Below are positions 9,136 through 18,105 of a DNA stretch of 40,242 bases, in pieces; the stretch's first letter is position 1, and each line of letters begins with the position of its first letter. The DNA is from a virus, in IMG/VR virus record IMGVR_UViG_3300042564_001624, positions 1 through 40,242 of that record. One strand, written 5' to 3'. Below the pieces are notes generated by a model that searched no databases, was not told the origin of the DNA, and saw nothing but the letters and a program-made list of their open reading frames with translations. The position numbers and the translations under genes are program-made.

Positions 9136-9451
9136 AATAAAAGAAGTAATTTTCTAGGTCATTGTTGTAATCCTGTAATGATGCTATTAAAGGATAAGGG
9201 ATTGTCAAGATTGCCCCATCAGGGATATTCCATTCTTGGCCTGCGTATATTGGATTTGCTTGTAATATTAACCAACCAAAAAAAGGTGTCCCATAATATT
9301 GTTGTGAAACTTTGTCTAATCTAGATTGAGCAACTTTGAAAATATATTTTTTATCTGTGGATTTACTTGGCAGAGTAATATATGGAACAACGGTTTGTCG
9401 TCCATTAACAATAAAATTATTGTATCTATTATAATAATCTTTAGTACCCAT
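9125..9451 (-). CDS. 53: gp53-like baseplate wedge protein with LysM-like domain
   Basis: The product is 108 aa. Residues of about 33-88 form a LysM-like unit: YIFKVAQSRLDKVSQQYYG, then FFGWLILQANP, then a strand ending in DGAILTIPYP. T4 gp53 (196 aa) and the P2 gpX type of small tail proteins carry this fold and stitch baseplate parts together. The gene sits between the 1669-aa baseplate protein (stop 2 nt upstream of this start) and the giant hub gene (11-nt overlap), so the three appear translationally linked. This copy is little more than the LysM unit, with a short N-terminal arm (YYNRYNNFIVNGRQTVVPYI). Confidence 0.75.
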   Translation of the reverse strand: MGTKDYYNRYNNFIVNGRQTVVPYITLPSKSTDKKYIFKVAQSRLDKVSQQYYGTPFFGWLILQANPIYAGQEWNIPDGAILTIPYPLIASLQDYNNDLENYFFYYGR

Positions 9452-9453
9452 AA

Positions 9454-12400
9454 TTAATCAAATTTTATTTTGCCATCAAAAGTTAATTTATCATTATTTA
9501 CGTTAACCGTTTTATATAAATTAGCAATATCCGTTTTTTGTTGTGCTTCTGTTGCAGGGTCAGGAACTGTTGTATATGTAAATTTTCTTAACTTACCTTT
9601 AGGATAAGCAGGTTGGTTCACAAATTTTGAATATGATTCTTTATCCCTAATTGTTTTAATAAATTTTTGCTCAGCAACTAACTCTTTTTTAGTTAAATCC
9701 GCAAAATCATCACAAATATTATTAAATTTTCTAACCAATTTATTATCATTCTTTAACTCACCACTAATAATAGCGTTTATAAATTGTGTTAATTTATTTT
9801 TATCGTTAAATATTTGAGCCATTACCATGAATTGTCTTTTATCTTCAACTGATGCCGTTTCAAATTGTTTAGATTTTGGCTCAAATTCACCCGGACCTTC
9901 ATATGGTGATGTAACAGTTGTGATTATTTTTTCAGCATCCATTAAAAGATTAAACTCATCTAATCTAAGACCAACTAAACGATAATCATCACATAATTCC
10001 ACATACGTATCCAATGGAGACCCAAGACTAGCACTATTAACTTCAGTTGTACCTGATATAGTATAAACACGAGGAACACCCGTATCTAAAATCTTACCAT
10101 CAGTTTTAGTTGTAACTAAATTGATTTTTCTAATTATCTGAACCATGTTTTGTTCCAAGACAACTATTTCTTGAATTTTAGTAAATAAACCACTACTATA
10201 ATCACCTTTTAATGAGTTAATATATTGATTCATATTTGTTTTAACTCTTTGAATTGTTGCATCCGTAAATTTAAAACCAACTAATCGTGATATGATGTAA
10301 TTTTTATTTGTTGGATTATCCGCATTTATATCTGAAATAAACGTACTAAACAATGAATCCACTTTAGTTTCAACACCTTCCGGTTTCCCATAAATTGGCG
10401 CCAATATACTACTAGAATTTAAACTTATTTCTCCGGAAGTATATAATCTATCTTGAGTAATTAACTGCCAAACACCATAATTGTAAGATTTGACAATACT
10501 ATCACTTTGATTTAGTATGTTTGTATAATATTCTTGTGTTGAATCTAATATTTTATCCATTATAGTCATGTAGGTAATTTCACCTGTTTGACCACTTGTT
10601 ACAGGAATATTAGTTAAGATATCTCCAATCGTATTTCCACCATCATTAACCACACCATTTTGAACATTGTTAACTGTAACCGGTGGTTGTGCATCTAATA
10701 TTGACTGAACTAATTTAGCATCCAAAGCTGAAGTATCTTCAGTCCATGTCGCTCTTTCATCATAAATTTCAGTATTAGCGTAGAAATTAAATGATAACGC
10801 ATTTTGTAGTTGTTCCACAGGTCTAGCTAATCCCATACCACCAATCATATCAAAACTTAAATTAACATTTGCTATCATTGGTTGGATACCGATACCTTCA
10901 GGATTCATATCTAATATTAATGGCTCATATGAAAATGAAATTGTTTTTGGAATTATTTTACCATTATAAAAATCCCCAACTCTTAATACTAAAACCGGTG
11001 GTGCCCCAAAGGCAGTATTTACCGCGTCATTATATTTTGGTTTACCATCAACACCAATAACAGGTATGGTTTCACCAGGTCTAACACATTGATTTAAAAA
11101 AGTCAATCGGGCATTTAATCCTTCAGGTGTCATAGAGTGAAAAGCTGGATTAAAAAATCTAATTTTATCCGCTATAGAACCATACACCATAGGATTAGTT
11201 TCTTTAATAACGTCAAAATAATCACACTCTGTTAATAATTGTCTAATAATTCGTTTACCAATACCTTCTTTTAATTTTTGTTGTATTTCAACAGTTTGAA
11301 CCGGTTTAACTGTGTTAATTGTTGTACCACTAACATCAGGTGTTATAATTTCAACTTTTTGAGTTGTCGTAGTAGTTGTTACTGTTGGAGTAACAAGAAT
11401 ACTATTAATTTTAACCCTTCTACACGCCATAGCGTCAGTTGAAAATACTTGAGCCAAATTATTTGAAGTTTCTGTATTTGTATTTGATTTAATGTCTTTA
11501 CTACAATCAACTTGAGAACCACTACCTGACTCACCTTGAGGTATTACAATTTGTTCACCTTTACCACTTTGTAATGTAATTTGTAATGTTTTATCTTCAA
11601 AAAATGTTGATAAATTAGCGTCCCCAATTTTATATGTTTTTAAAAATTGAATTACTGAGTCATTTCTTCGTTTAGATAAATTTTCATTATATTTAACACT
11701 CGCAGTTGCAGATGCTGACCCAACCATTTGAATACTAATAGTCCCTTTTTTTTCTTTTAATATGTTATAAGCATCAACAATAAAATTGCTACTATTATTA
11801 GCTATTTTATTAAAATTTGATATTACAATATTATCAAAGAATTCTTTTACGTTTCTATTAACACTACCCGTATTAAATATTCCACTTGAGGTATCTACAT
11901 ATTTTGTAATGTTTGATGGTGCAGTATAAGCAGAATATGTTATATTATATGGTACTGAAGACACAACCCCATCTGATTTAGGGTCAGGAATGTCATTATC
12001 AAAATAAAATGCCAATTGAGAATAATTCTTTTTAAAGTCATCAATTGATGTATCAGGATTTGCCGTTTGAACCACAGCATCTGCAGGTGTTCCCGCACCC
12101 CCTTGAGGTACTGAATTTTCTCTTGGTATACTTGCACTAACATTCTTTAACTCTTCATCCGTTAATCTTGGATTACTTAAAATCTCTTGATACGTATATA
12201 AATCTTTTGTTGGTATAGTATTAAATTTTAACGCCAAATCGTAAATATCATATTTAACACATCCCGCAAAGAATGAATCAATTATAGAATTAATTCTTTC
12301 TTTACTCTGACCTTTTAATTGTTTTTCAACAATAGTATTCATAACCGAAGGACTATCCACAATAATCTTCCAACTTAATTGACCACTTCTACTTGTGTTT

Positions 12401-14463
12401 TTATATGTATAGATTGGCTCAGGTCTACCTAAAAATGAAGTATCATTCCAATTAGCGGTACTACTATCCGAGAATTTTAAATCATATGGTGGAAACCACA
12501 TAACTCTACCCCCATTTGGACCTTTTTCACAAACAGGTAATTCATCATAAGTAAATCCAGGTCTACTTGATGTTCTCCAAGCTAAGTTCTCAATTGAGAA
12601 CATATATTTTTTAGCATACCCCCCCGTTCCATTAACATTATTCGCAATGATGTTTGTTGACCCCGGATTTCTCAACGGAGCAATATTCAAATTATATGTG
12701 TTATCTAAAACGGAATGAGTAAATCTTCTACCCGCAGTAGTTATACCATCTGTTTTTTGTAAATCATTATATGCGTAATACGGATTATCTTTAGTAAAAA
12801 CCCTACAATATTCTATACCGGCATCACCACCTGTTGTATTATCCGTATATGATAAAACTTGAGAACCTTTAGTAATTTCTTTATAACCATCGTGGAATAC
12901 CTTACTAATTTGATTCATCGCATTACCAACGTGTTTTAAACGGGCTTCACCCGTAACACCATCAGCCGAGTCAATTAATCTTTGAGTTTGGTCTAATATG
13001 GAAGTTTCTTTGAACTCAATGTTTGTTGATTCATCTCTTGTAATGTTTCCACTAACCAATTGAAAATCCTCATCCATTGTTCCTGAACCACCACCCGGTA
13101 TTGCACGGAATCCGGCATTGGCTTTATATTTTGGAGACACCCAAACAAATCCACCATCAATACCACCACCATCACTATAAGACCTTCCTCCTAAACCAAA
13201 ATTACTAAGTGCAGATTCATTACCTTCATACAAAATACCCATCTCTGATGGACCGTATACAGGTGAAGGGTCTTGTTGACCAAAGGCGTTAACAGGTATT
13301 TGATTTGGGGGTGAAGTAATATAAGACGGCTCTGATGTTCTATTACCAACATAATAACCACCAACTAATGTACCATTACCCGGATTAATATTTGGAACTA
13401 ATAAGTTAACTAAACCTTGTGCAACTCCAAACAATAAACCATAATCTTTATCATACGATGGTTGATATCTGTTATAATTAATATTTGCAAATAAAACTGA
13501 CCTTTGTCCGTTACCGGTGTTTGCCAAGAATATTTGTGAACCACTTCTATTAAGATTTAATATTGGACCTAATAAACCACCTGTTAATTGATTTACGGTG
13601 TTTAATGCGTTTGATGTTTGTTGTGTTTGACTATTTTCGTTGTTATCGTTAAAATAATCACCAGGTATTAATGAAACAGGCCAATAAGCCCCCGCTAATC
13701 TTGTTAAGAAGTCGGCAGCTGCAACAACAGGATTTTCAGGTACGGTAATCTTCCAATTTTTATAAACTAAAGGTTGTTGACCTGACAACATCATACTAAT
13801 CTCAAACGGGTCTTGTAGAGATTGTAAATTGATTTGTCCTAATGTGTTTTGAAATAACTCAGCATCAATCCTTTTTTTCAATAAAGAATTTAATTCAGTC
13901 GCCCCAAATCTAGCAATAAATGAATCTTGAGACAATAATCCATTACTACCAATAGGATTTGGTGATAATAAAATATTATATGGTGAATATGATGACGGAG
14001 CAAAACTTGGCGGTTCCCAATAAGGTTGATAAATCTTATTGTTATTCTCAACATCAGTAATAATTACTAAATCATTAAAACTTCCCGGAGGACCATATCT
14101 GTTTTGAATATAAGCAGCATCAATGAAAAACTCATTTACTAAATCTAAAACAGTATCATTAGGATTATATTCTCCTTGATTTGAAGCAACAGGTAAAGGA
14201 GGTCCGTTGAAATTTATTTGAGTACTATAACCCCCATCAGGACCATATTCATTTAACGGATATAATAAATTTGAATAAGAGCCATTAGTAATTAACTCAC
14301 CCGGAGAATCAATAACATTACTAATACTTAAAATTGTTTCATAATTAACTTGACTCACAGGTGGGGTATACACTCCCTGAACACTGTAAGGTGCCAAGTT
14401 TTTAACCATTAGTGAATTTCTAAAGGAAGACGTGGATGCAAATGATAATGAACTCTCTGCCAT
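9454..14463 (-). CDS. giant baseplate/tail structural protein with OmpA-like domain
   Basis: The product is 1669 aa. The N-terminal ~450 residues are rich in Pro, Tyr, Asn and Gly (fibre or plate-like surface). Residues of about 865-960 contain an OmpA/MotB-like segment: VDAYNILKEKKGTISIQMVGSA, then a YNENLSKRRNDSVIQFL helix, matching the G-x-A-S ... N-xx-LS-xx-R-xx-x-V pattern of that family. A Thr6 tract follows (about residues 1026-1033). Around 1165-1225, ISFSYEPLILDMNPEGIG and NALSFNFYANTEIYDERA form a beta-rich structural block that I associate with T4-like tail proteins. The gene follows the tape measure gene, where T4 carries gp48/gp54, and begins 12 nt after a TATTTATAGATA motif. The exact T4 counterpart is not clear. 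Confidence 0.65.
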   Translation of the reverse strand: MAESSLSFASTSSFRNSLMVKNLAPYSVQGVYTPPVSQVNYETILSISNVIDSPGELITNGSYSNLLYPLNEYGPDGGYSTQINFNGPPLPVASNQGEYNPNDTVLDLVNEFFIDAAYIQNRYGPPGSFNDLVIITDVENNNKIYQPYWEPPSFAPSSYSPYNILLSPNPIGSNGLLSQDSFIARFGATELNSLLKKRIDAELFQNTLGQINLQSLQDPFEISMMLSGQQPLVYKNWKITVPENPVVAAADFLTRLAGAYWPVSLIPGDYFNDNNENSQTQQTSNALNTVNQLTGGLLGPILNLNRSGSQIFLANTGNGQRSVLFANINYNRYQPSYDKDYGLLFGVAQGLVNLLVPNINPGNGTLVGGYYVGNRTSEPSYITSPPNQIPVNAFGQQDPSPVYGPSEMGILYEGNESALSNFGLGGRSYSDGGGIDGGFVWVSPKYKANAGFRAIPGGGSGTMDEDFQLVSGNITRDESTNIEFKETSILDQTQRLIDSADGVTGEARLKHVGNAMNQISKVFHDGYKEITKGSQVLSYTDNTTGGDAGIEYCRVFTKDNPYYAYNDLQKTDGITTAGRRFTHSVLDNTYNLNIAPLRNPGSTNIIANNVNGTGGYAKKYMFSIENLAWRTSSRPGFTYDELPVCEKGPNGGRVMWFPPYDLKFSDSSTANWNDTSFLGRPEPIYTYKNTSRSGQLSWKIIVDSPSVMNTIVEKQLKGQSKERINSIIDSFFAGCVKYDIYDLALKFNTIPTKDLYTYQEILSNPRLTDEELKNVSASIPRENSVPQGGAGTPADAVVQTANPDTSIDDFKKNYSQLAFYFDNDIPDPKSDGVVSSVPYNITYSAYTAPSNITKYVDTSSGIFNTGSVNRNVKEFFDNIVISNFNKIANNSSNFIVDAYNILKEKKGTISIQMVGSASATASVKYNENLSKRRNDSVIQFLKTYKIGDANLSTFFEDKTLQITLQSGKGEQIVIPQGESGSGSQVDCSKDIKSNTNTETSNNLAQVFSTDAMACRRVKINSILVTPTVTTTTTTQKVEIITPDVSGTTINTVKPVQTVEIQQKLKEGIGKRIIRQLLTECDYFDVIKETNPMVYGSIADKIRFFNPAFHSMTPEGLNARLTFLNQCVRPGETIPVIGVDGKPKYNDAVNTAFGAPPVLVLRVGDFYNGKIIPKTISFSYEPLILDMNPEGIGIQPMIANVNLSFDMIGGMGLARPVEQLQNALSFNFYANTEIYDERATWTEDTSALDAKLVQSILDAQPPVTVNNVQNGVVNDGGNTIGDILTNIPVTSGQTGEITYMTIMDKILDSTQEYYTNILNQSDSIVKSYNYGVWQLITQDRLYTSGEISLNSSSILAPIYGKPEGVETKVDSLFSTFISDINADNPTNKNYIISRLVGFKFTDATIQRVKTNMNQYINSLKGDYSSGLFTKIQEIVVLEQNMVQIIRKINLVTTKTDGKILDTGVPRVYTISGTTEVNSASLGSPLDTYVELCDDYRLVGLRLDEFNLLMDAEKIITTVTSPYEGPGEFEPKSKQFETASVEDKRQFMVMAQIFNDKNKLTQFINAIISGELKNDNKLVRKFNNICDDFADLTKKELVAEQKFIKTIRDKESYSKFVNQPAYPKGKLRKFTYTTVPDPATEAQQKTDIANLYKTVNVNNDKLTFDGKIKFD

Positions 14464-14474
14464 ATATTCTGATT

Positions 14475-14486
14475 TATCTATAAATA
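14475..14486 (-). promoter_or_regulatory. late-promoter-like motif TATTTATAGATA
   Basis: This copy of the recurrent motif lies 11 nt upstream of the start of the 1669-aa gene, in the 37-nt gap after the tape measure gene. It probably drives the 1669-aa, gp53-like and giant hub genes as one 12-kb unit. Confidence 0.5.
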
Positions 14487-14500
14487 GATTGTACTTTATT

Positions 14501-16381
14501 TTATACTAATGAACTCGCGCTTATATTACTATTCATTAATTGTGTTTTGTTTGCCGTTGGAGCCATTAAACCATTACTATATATCGCCTCTTTTAACGCT
14601 CCGACCATACCTTGTTGAACGTCAGTATTTTTAAGAGCCATTACTATTTGGTTAGTATCAACATTACCTGTTGTTTTTAAATCTATATTGTGATTTAATG
14701 TTATTTCAATTGGTCTATCAGTAGATGGATTAGTTGTCGTTTGTGAGGTATTAGTAGGAATTGTTGAGGTATTTCTAACATTACTAATTTCTGTTTGAGT
14801 AATGTTTGTATTCTGTTTATTATTACTTTCCGCCTTAGTTATATCACCCGACATAAGTTTTTTAAGTTGGTCAAATATAGGATAATCGTCTTTTATTTTT
14901 TTAGATTCTTCTTCAGCATTTTTCATTCCGGTATCATAAGCTGAATTAAGTAATGACCCTAATTTTGATAAACTTTTCCCAATTTCTTGTCTTGCCTCTA
15001 ATTGACTTATTTCCCCATCTGTTAATCTTTTAAGAACATCTAAACTTTTATCTATACCTGAGTCAATTGATGATGCAAGATTTTTTGTACTCATCTCTTT
15101 TGGTGAAAGTGTTTTTCTAACAGCTGTAGAAGTATCCCTAAGAAGATTTATACCACTACCCATCGCTTTAGTTTTTGCAACACCTAAACCTGTTTGGTCC
15201 GCTAATGATTTTATATCAGCTGCCATTTTTTCCGTAACACTTAATTGACTAACAGCCAATTCCTCCATTGTTTTTGGAGCGGTGTTAGCCATTTTTTCAA
15301 GATTGGCGACATCTGTTGCATTTAATTCATCAATAGCTTTAGTAATTGTTTGTCCTGTTTGCTCATCTTTAACTTGAACTTCATATTTACCTCCCGCACC
15401 CATTTCAGCCATATTGGCTATCATTTTTTGCTTATCTTCATCTAATCCCGGTAAATCAGGAAAACGGATTTTACTCATTTTTAGTTCCAAATCAGCACTA
15501 CCTATCGCCATTTTAGTCAATTGTTCATAAGGTATACCCATCGCTTTGGATATCTCTCTCATTTGACGTTTCGCACCCGGCATAATTTCAAAATTACCAT
15601 CTTTACCTAATTGAACAAATTGTTTACTCATTTGAGCAATTTGATTTTGTAATTCCGCAGGGTCATTTTGAGCTAAATCCATCATTTTAAGTGGGTCAAG
15701 TAAACTACTTTGAGAAACACCTAATCTTTGCATTGCAGCCGCCATTTCAATAGCACCTTCCGGGTCAAATACTTTTTCCGCAAACGCCAATGTTTGACTC
15801 ATATCAATTCTTAACATACTCGCTTGAGCAGCCATTTTAGCCAAACCGGATACACCACCTTCAAAATTATATTTGTTAAGGGCATCCATATTTTGTAAAA
15901 CTTTTGCCGAAACATCCGAGGCATTTACACCTGACTGAGTAGCAATATCAACAACTTTTTTCATTTCACCGGCAACTCGTCCCGCACCAATTCCAACATC
16001 TTTAAATCCTGACACTAATGTACCAACTTCTTGTCCAGTCACTTTCATTGTTGCGTAAAGGTCTTTATTTACTTCCGCAGATAATATTACGTTTCGTTGT
16101 AACGCCTTTGAAGCGTCCTGTTGTGTTTTAATAACGTCCGCGATATCCCCACCTAAAGTTCTAACATCAGTAACCGCCTCAGCCATAGTGGCTCTTAATG
16201 TTTGAGCCATTTCTTGACCCATACCAAATTGTTTTAAAAGGGTACTAGCTCCTTTATCAAGTTCAGCAACGACTTTACCAACAGCCGCGGTACTAAAATT
16301 ACTCAATAAAGCTTCACCAAACGAATCAAGGATATCTTTACCTTTTTGTCCACTAGCATCTAAACTACTCGTATCTTGCAT
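14501..16381 (-). CDS. tail tape measure protein
   Basis: The product is 626 aa and almost entirely helical, with Ala/Met/Lys/Gln-rich amphipathic stretches throughout the first ~500 residues (FSTAAVGKVVAELDKGAST, GMGQEMAQTLRATMAEAV). A Thr/Asn/Ser-rich, probably extended C-terminal region follows (NTNITQTEISNVRNTSTIP). Its place right after the gp26-type chaperone and its frameshift extension is the standard tape-measure position. T4 gp29 is 590 aa for a ~100-nm tail, so a similar tail length is expected. The cytoplasmic precursor is the ruler around which the tube polymerises. A TATTTATAAAAC motif 9 nt upstream and a terminator before it indicate a separate promoter. Confidence 0.75.
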   Translation of the reverse strand: MQDTSSLDASGQKGKDILDSFGEALLSNFSTAAVGKVVAELDKGASTLLKQFGMGQEMAQTLRATMAEAVTDVRTLGGDIADVIKTQQDASKALQRNVILSAEVNKDLYATMKVTGQEVGTLVSGFKDVGIGAGRVAGEMKKVVDIATQSGVNASDVSAKVLQNMDALNKYNFEGGVSGLAKMAAQASMLRIDMSQTLAFAEKVFDPEGAIEMAAAMQRLGVSQSSLLDPLKMMDLAQNDPAELQNQIAQMSKQFVQLGKDGNFEIMPGAKRQMREISKAMGIPYEQLTKMAIGSADLELKMSKIRFPDLPGLDEDKQKMIANMAEMGAGGKYEVQVKDEQTGQTITKAIDELNATDVANLEKMANTAPKTMEELAVSQLSVTEKMAADIKSLADQTGLGVAKTKAMGSGINLLRDTSTAVRKTLSPKEMSTKNLASSIDSGIDKSLDVLKRLTDGEISQLEARQEIGKSLSKLGSLLNSAYDTGMKNAEEESKKIKDDYPIFDQLKKLMSGDITKAESNNKQNTNITQTEISNVRNTSTIPTNTSQTTTNPSTDRPIEITLNHNIDLKTTGNVDTNQIVMALKNTDVQQGMVGALKEAIYSNGLMAPTANKTQLMNSNISASSLV

Positions 16382-16390
16382 ATTAAATTT

Positions 16391-16402
16391 GTTTTATAAA
16401 TA
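16391..16402 (-). promoter_or_regulatory. late-promoter-like motif TATTTATAAAAC
   Basis: This motif lies 9 nt upstream of the tape measure start and directly abuts the 3' arm of the preceding terminator stem, a compact terminator-promoter junction. Confidence 0.5.
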
Positions 16403-16444
16403 AATACACCAAAGACACATTTTAATTTAGGTCTTTGGTGTATT
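16403..16444 (-). terminator. 14-bp stem-loop between chaperone and tape measure genes
   Basis: The arms at 16403-16416 and 16431-16444 are perfectly complementary over 14 bp with a 14-nt loop. The stop codon of the frameshift extension (16429-16427) lies inside the loop. The sequence after the 3' arm is TATTTATTTA rather than a clean T tract, so termination may be partial. The stem may instead protect or process the mRNA. Confidence 0.65.
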
Positions 16445-16570
16445 ATCTTCTAGAATTCTGTTTATTAAAAATTTCCTAACATAAGTAGGCATCTCGTTGA
16501 AGTCACTATACGATGTTCTAATAAATTTAGCCATCAAATAATATTCCTCAATTAGAAGTTGTCGATAGTT
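16427..16570 (-). CDS. +1-frame extension of the gp26-like tail assembly chaperone
   Basis: This reading frame continues from the end of the gp26-like gene in the +1 frame. It encodes 47 residues beginning NYRQLLIEEYYL and then MAKFIRTSYSDFNEMPTYV, ending in a helical RKFLINRILEDNTPKT. The part before the internal ATG (16534) reads as a convincing amphipathic helix, so it looks like genuine coding rather than leader. A +1 slip at TTT-TAA would fuse it to all 251 residues of the gp26-like protein, giving about 298 aa. The position before the tape measure matches the G/GT type of tail chaperones in many phages. An alternative is independent initiation at ATG 16534 (35 aa), which has GAGGA 10 nt upstream, although other genes here do not use such sites. 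Confidence 0.6.
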   Translation of the reverse strand, partial: NYRQLLIEEYYLMAKFIRTSYSDFNEMPTYVRKFLINRILEDNTPKT

Positions 16571-16583
16571 AAAAGAAAGGCCG
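16568..16583 (-). promoter_or_regulatory. candidate +1 programmed frameshift site
   Basis: On the minus strand the end of the gp26-like gene reads CGG CCT TTC TTT TAA C. A tRNA-Phe on TTT in the P site can re-pair with the overlapping TTT one base downstream, after which AAC is read in the new frame. This is the same geometry as the bacterial prfB site (CTT TGA C), where a slowly read stop codon promotes +1 slippage. No close upstream Shine-Dalgarno-like stimulator is seen. Confidence 0.55.
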
Positions 16584-17324
16584 AAAAAACTCAACCCCAA
16601 AGGTTATCTCGAAAGATACCAATTCTCCTGATGGGGCGGTTGCAGTTCTTTTAAGGTCTAATGACGGTTCATTTTCTCTTAAAAAAGTTCTTATGTATTT
16701 AGAGTCCATAATAGGTAACGTATCAACAAACATTGCAATTTTACCTCTATCGCTATCACCATCAATCTCAACAATTTGTTTTTGTAATTTCCATGTTACT
16801 CTTGGAGCTTGTCTTCCAACAGGATATTGTTCAACCATTTTATCCAACTCAATAGTATCATGAAAAGTGGTAGGTCTTAATTTAACCGTAACACCTGTTT
16901 TAGGTAATGTTGTAGTAAAAAAACCATTTTCATCAGGTTGATTTTTAGATTGTTTAATATTTAATTCATCCAACACAACAGTGTGTGAAAATGTTTTATT
17001 AGTACTTGGGTCAATTAAATTAATAATATATTCCGGGCCAAAAGAAGTATTTCTTAAAAAGATTAAAATTGCTTCAACATCACCATCCATTAATTCTTCA
17101 GGACGTAAATCATGTTCATACAATTTATTTCTTAATAAAGTAAATACAATATTTTCTTTACCAGCCATCGCTCCAATCAAATAATTTTCATCAGATGCTG
17201 TTAAATAACCTACTTTAACCGATTTTTTTTTGGATTTATAAAAAATTCCACCACTCGGTAATGATACCACATCATGCGGTAATGTGAAATTTTCTGTTGC
17301 TGCGTTAATTAAACTTTCGTCCAT
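16569..17324 (-). CDS. 26: gp26-like baseplate hub assembly / tail chaperone protein
   Basis: The 251-aa product has the pattern of the T4 gp26 family: SLPSGGIFY at residues 21-29, VGYLTASDE at 38-46, then LRNKLYEHDLRPEELMDGD and EAILIFLR at about 64-91, and a beta-rich C-terminal half ending VEFFRPFF. T4 gp26 (208 aa) is needed for baseplate hub assembly. The gene lies between the tail tube and tape measure genes, the site used by tail assembly chaperones. Its stop codon is embedded in a likely +1 slip site that would extend it by 47 residues. A weak TATTTTATAATA-type motif lies about 10 nt upstream, and a strong terminator separates it from the tube gene. Confidence 0.75.
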   Translation of the reverse strand: MDESLINAATENFTLPHDVVSLPSGGIFYKSKKKSVKVGYLTASDENYLIGAMAGKENIVFTLLRNKLYEHDLRPEELMDGDVEAILIFLRNTSFGPEYIINLIDPSTNKTFSHTVVLDELNIKQSKNQPDENGFFTTTLPKTGVTVKLRPTTFHDTIELDKMVEQYPVGRQAPRVTWKLQKQIVEIDGDSDRGKIAMFVDTLPIMDSKYIRTFLRENEPSLDLKRTATAPSGELVSFEITFGVEFFRPFF

Positions 17325-17332
17325 ATAAATTT

Positions 17333-17350
17333 GTTTTTATTATAAAATAT
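17333..17350 (-). promoter_or_regulatory. degenerate late-promoter-like motif
   Basis: ATATTTTATAATAAAAAC on the minus strand is a poorer match to the recurrent motif, 8 nt upstream of the gp26-like start. It is the only candidate between the tube terminator and this gene. Confidence 0.35.
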
Positions 17351-17380
17351 AATCGTATATGTTTTTTTATCAATAGTTAA

Positions 17381-17412
17381 TAAAAAATCCACATATCAAA
17401 AATATGTGGATT
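17381..17412 (-). terminator. intrinsic terminator after the tail tube gene
   Basis: The arms at 17386-17395 and 17403-17412 form a perfect 10-bp stem (AATCCACATA with its complement) with a 7-nt loop, followed on the minus strand by a T-rich run. It lies 26 nt after the tube gene stop. It should isolate abundant tube mRNA from the low-abundance chaperone gene. Confidence 0.85.
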
Positions 17413-17438
17413 CTTAATTTTAAATATAAAGTATTTTT

Positions 17439-17927
17439 TTAGTAAACTAATATACATCTATCCATACGTAATACCGCAGATATTGTTGCCAACGCGTCTG
17501 TATTATACGCTAATGAATCAAAGTTAACATCTGATAAGAAAGTTCCTTCTAATATCCATTTCTCAACAACTACACCCGTTGGGTCTAACATCTCAAGGTC
17601 AACATTCTTTTTATAACCCGCAGCATACCCCATACGTCCGGTAACTGATTCAGCACATAAACGTACCCATTCCATAAGTGCCTGAGACGCTGAAGGTCCA
17701 ATTGGGTCACGGAATTTAACATTTATTGTACCCCAAGTAAAACGACCGGCAACATATGTTTCAGTGTTTAAAAATGGAATCGCAACAGGATTAATTGTTA
17801 TTTTTGGTCTTGCTGCCGATTCTACGAACCATTCATTAATCCCTAATGTTGAAGGAAAACGTAATATAAACCTATTTTGTCTTTTAGGTTCGTAAGGTAT
17901 GGGCATTTTCATTAATAAATCAGCCAT
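17439..17927 (-). CDS. 19: tail tube protein (gp19-like)
   Basis: The 162-aa product matches T4 gp19 (163 aa) in length and layout: an N-terminal strand set with NRFILRFPSTLGI, then SAARPKITINP, a middle block FTWGTINVKFRDPIGPSASQ, a helix ALMEWVRLCAESVT and C-terminal strands VEKWILEGTFLSDVNF. The protein stacks as hexamers into the rigid inner tube of the contractile tail. It follows the sheath and HAD-like genes and is flanked by a TATTTATTAAATA-type motif upstream and an intrinsic terminator downstream, so it appears to form its own single-gene unit suited to high expression. Confidence 0.85.
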   Translation of the reverse strand: MADLLMKMPIPYEPKRQNRFILRFPSTLGINEWFVESAARPKITINPVAIPFLNTETYVAGRFTWGTINVKFRDPIGPSASQALMEWVRLCAESVTGRMGYAAGYKKNVDLEMLDPTGVVVEKWILEGTFLSDVNFDSLAYNTDALATISAVLRMDRCILVY

Positions 17928-17958
17928 TTCAATTTGTTTTTAATTTTATTTATTTTAT

Positions 17959-17976
17959 CTTTATTTAATAAATATC
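17959..17976 (-). promoter_or_regulatory. late-promoter-like motif upstream of the tail tube gene
   Basis: GATATTTATTAAATAAAG on the minus strand, 31 nt upstream of the start codon, is followed by an AT-only leader ending in AAAAACAAATTGAA. The rest of the 178-nt gap (17928-18105) is AT-rich. It holds a duplicated ACTAGT with T-runs near 18050-18080 and no gene that I can see. Confidence 0.45.
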
Positions 17977-18105
17977 ACTATTTAAAAAATATTTTAGTTG
18001 ACTTTTAGAATTTAATTTATTATCATTCTCTTCTAGTCCAGTTTATTTAATACTAGTTTTTTTATTTACTAGTTTTTTTTATTAATTCTTTTTAATTATA
18101 ACTAT

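Noticed and set aside
18040-18090. Duplicated ACTAGT with T-runs considered as a terminator or origin
   Set aside because: The possible stems are only 6 bp and the region is uniformly AT-rich; no iterons are evident.
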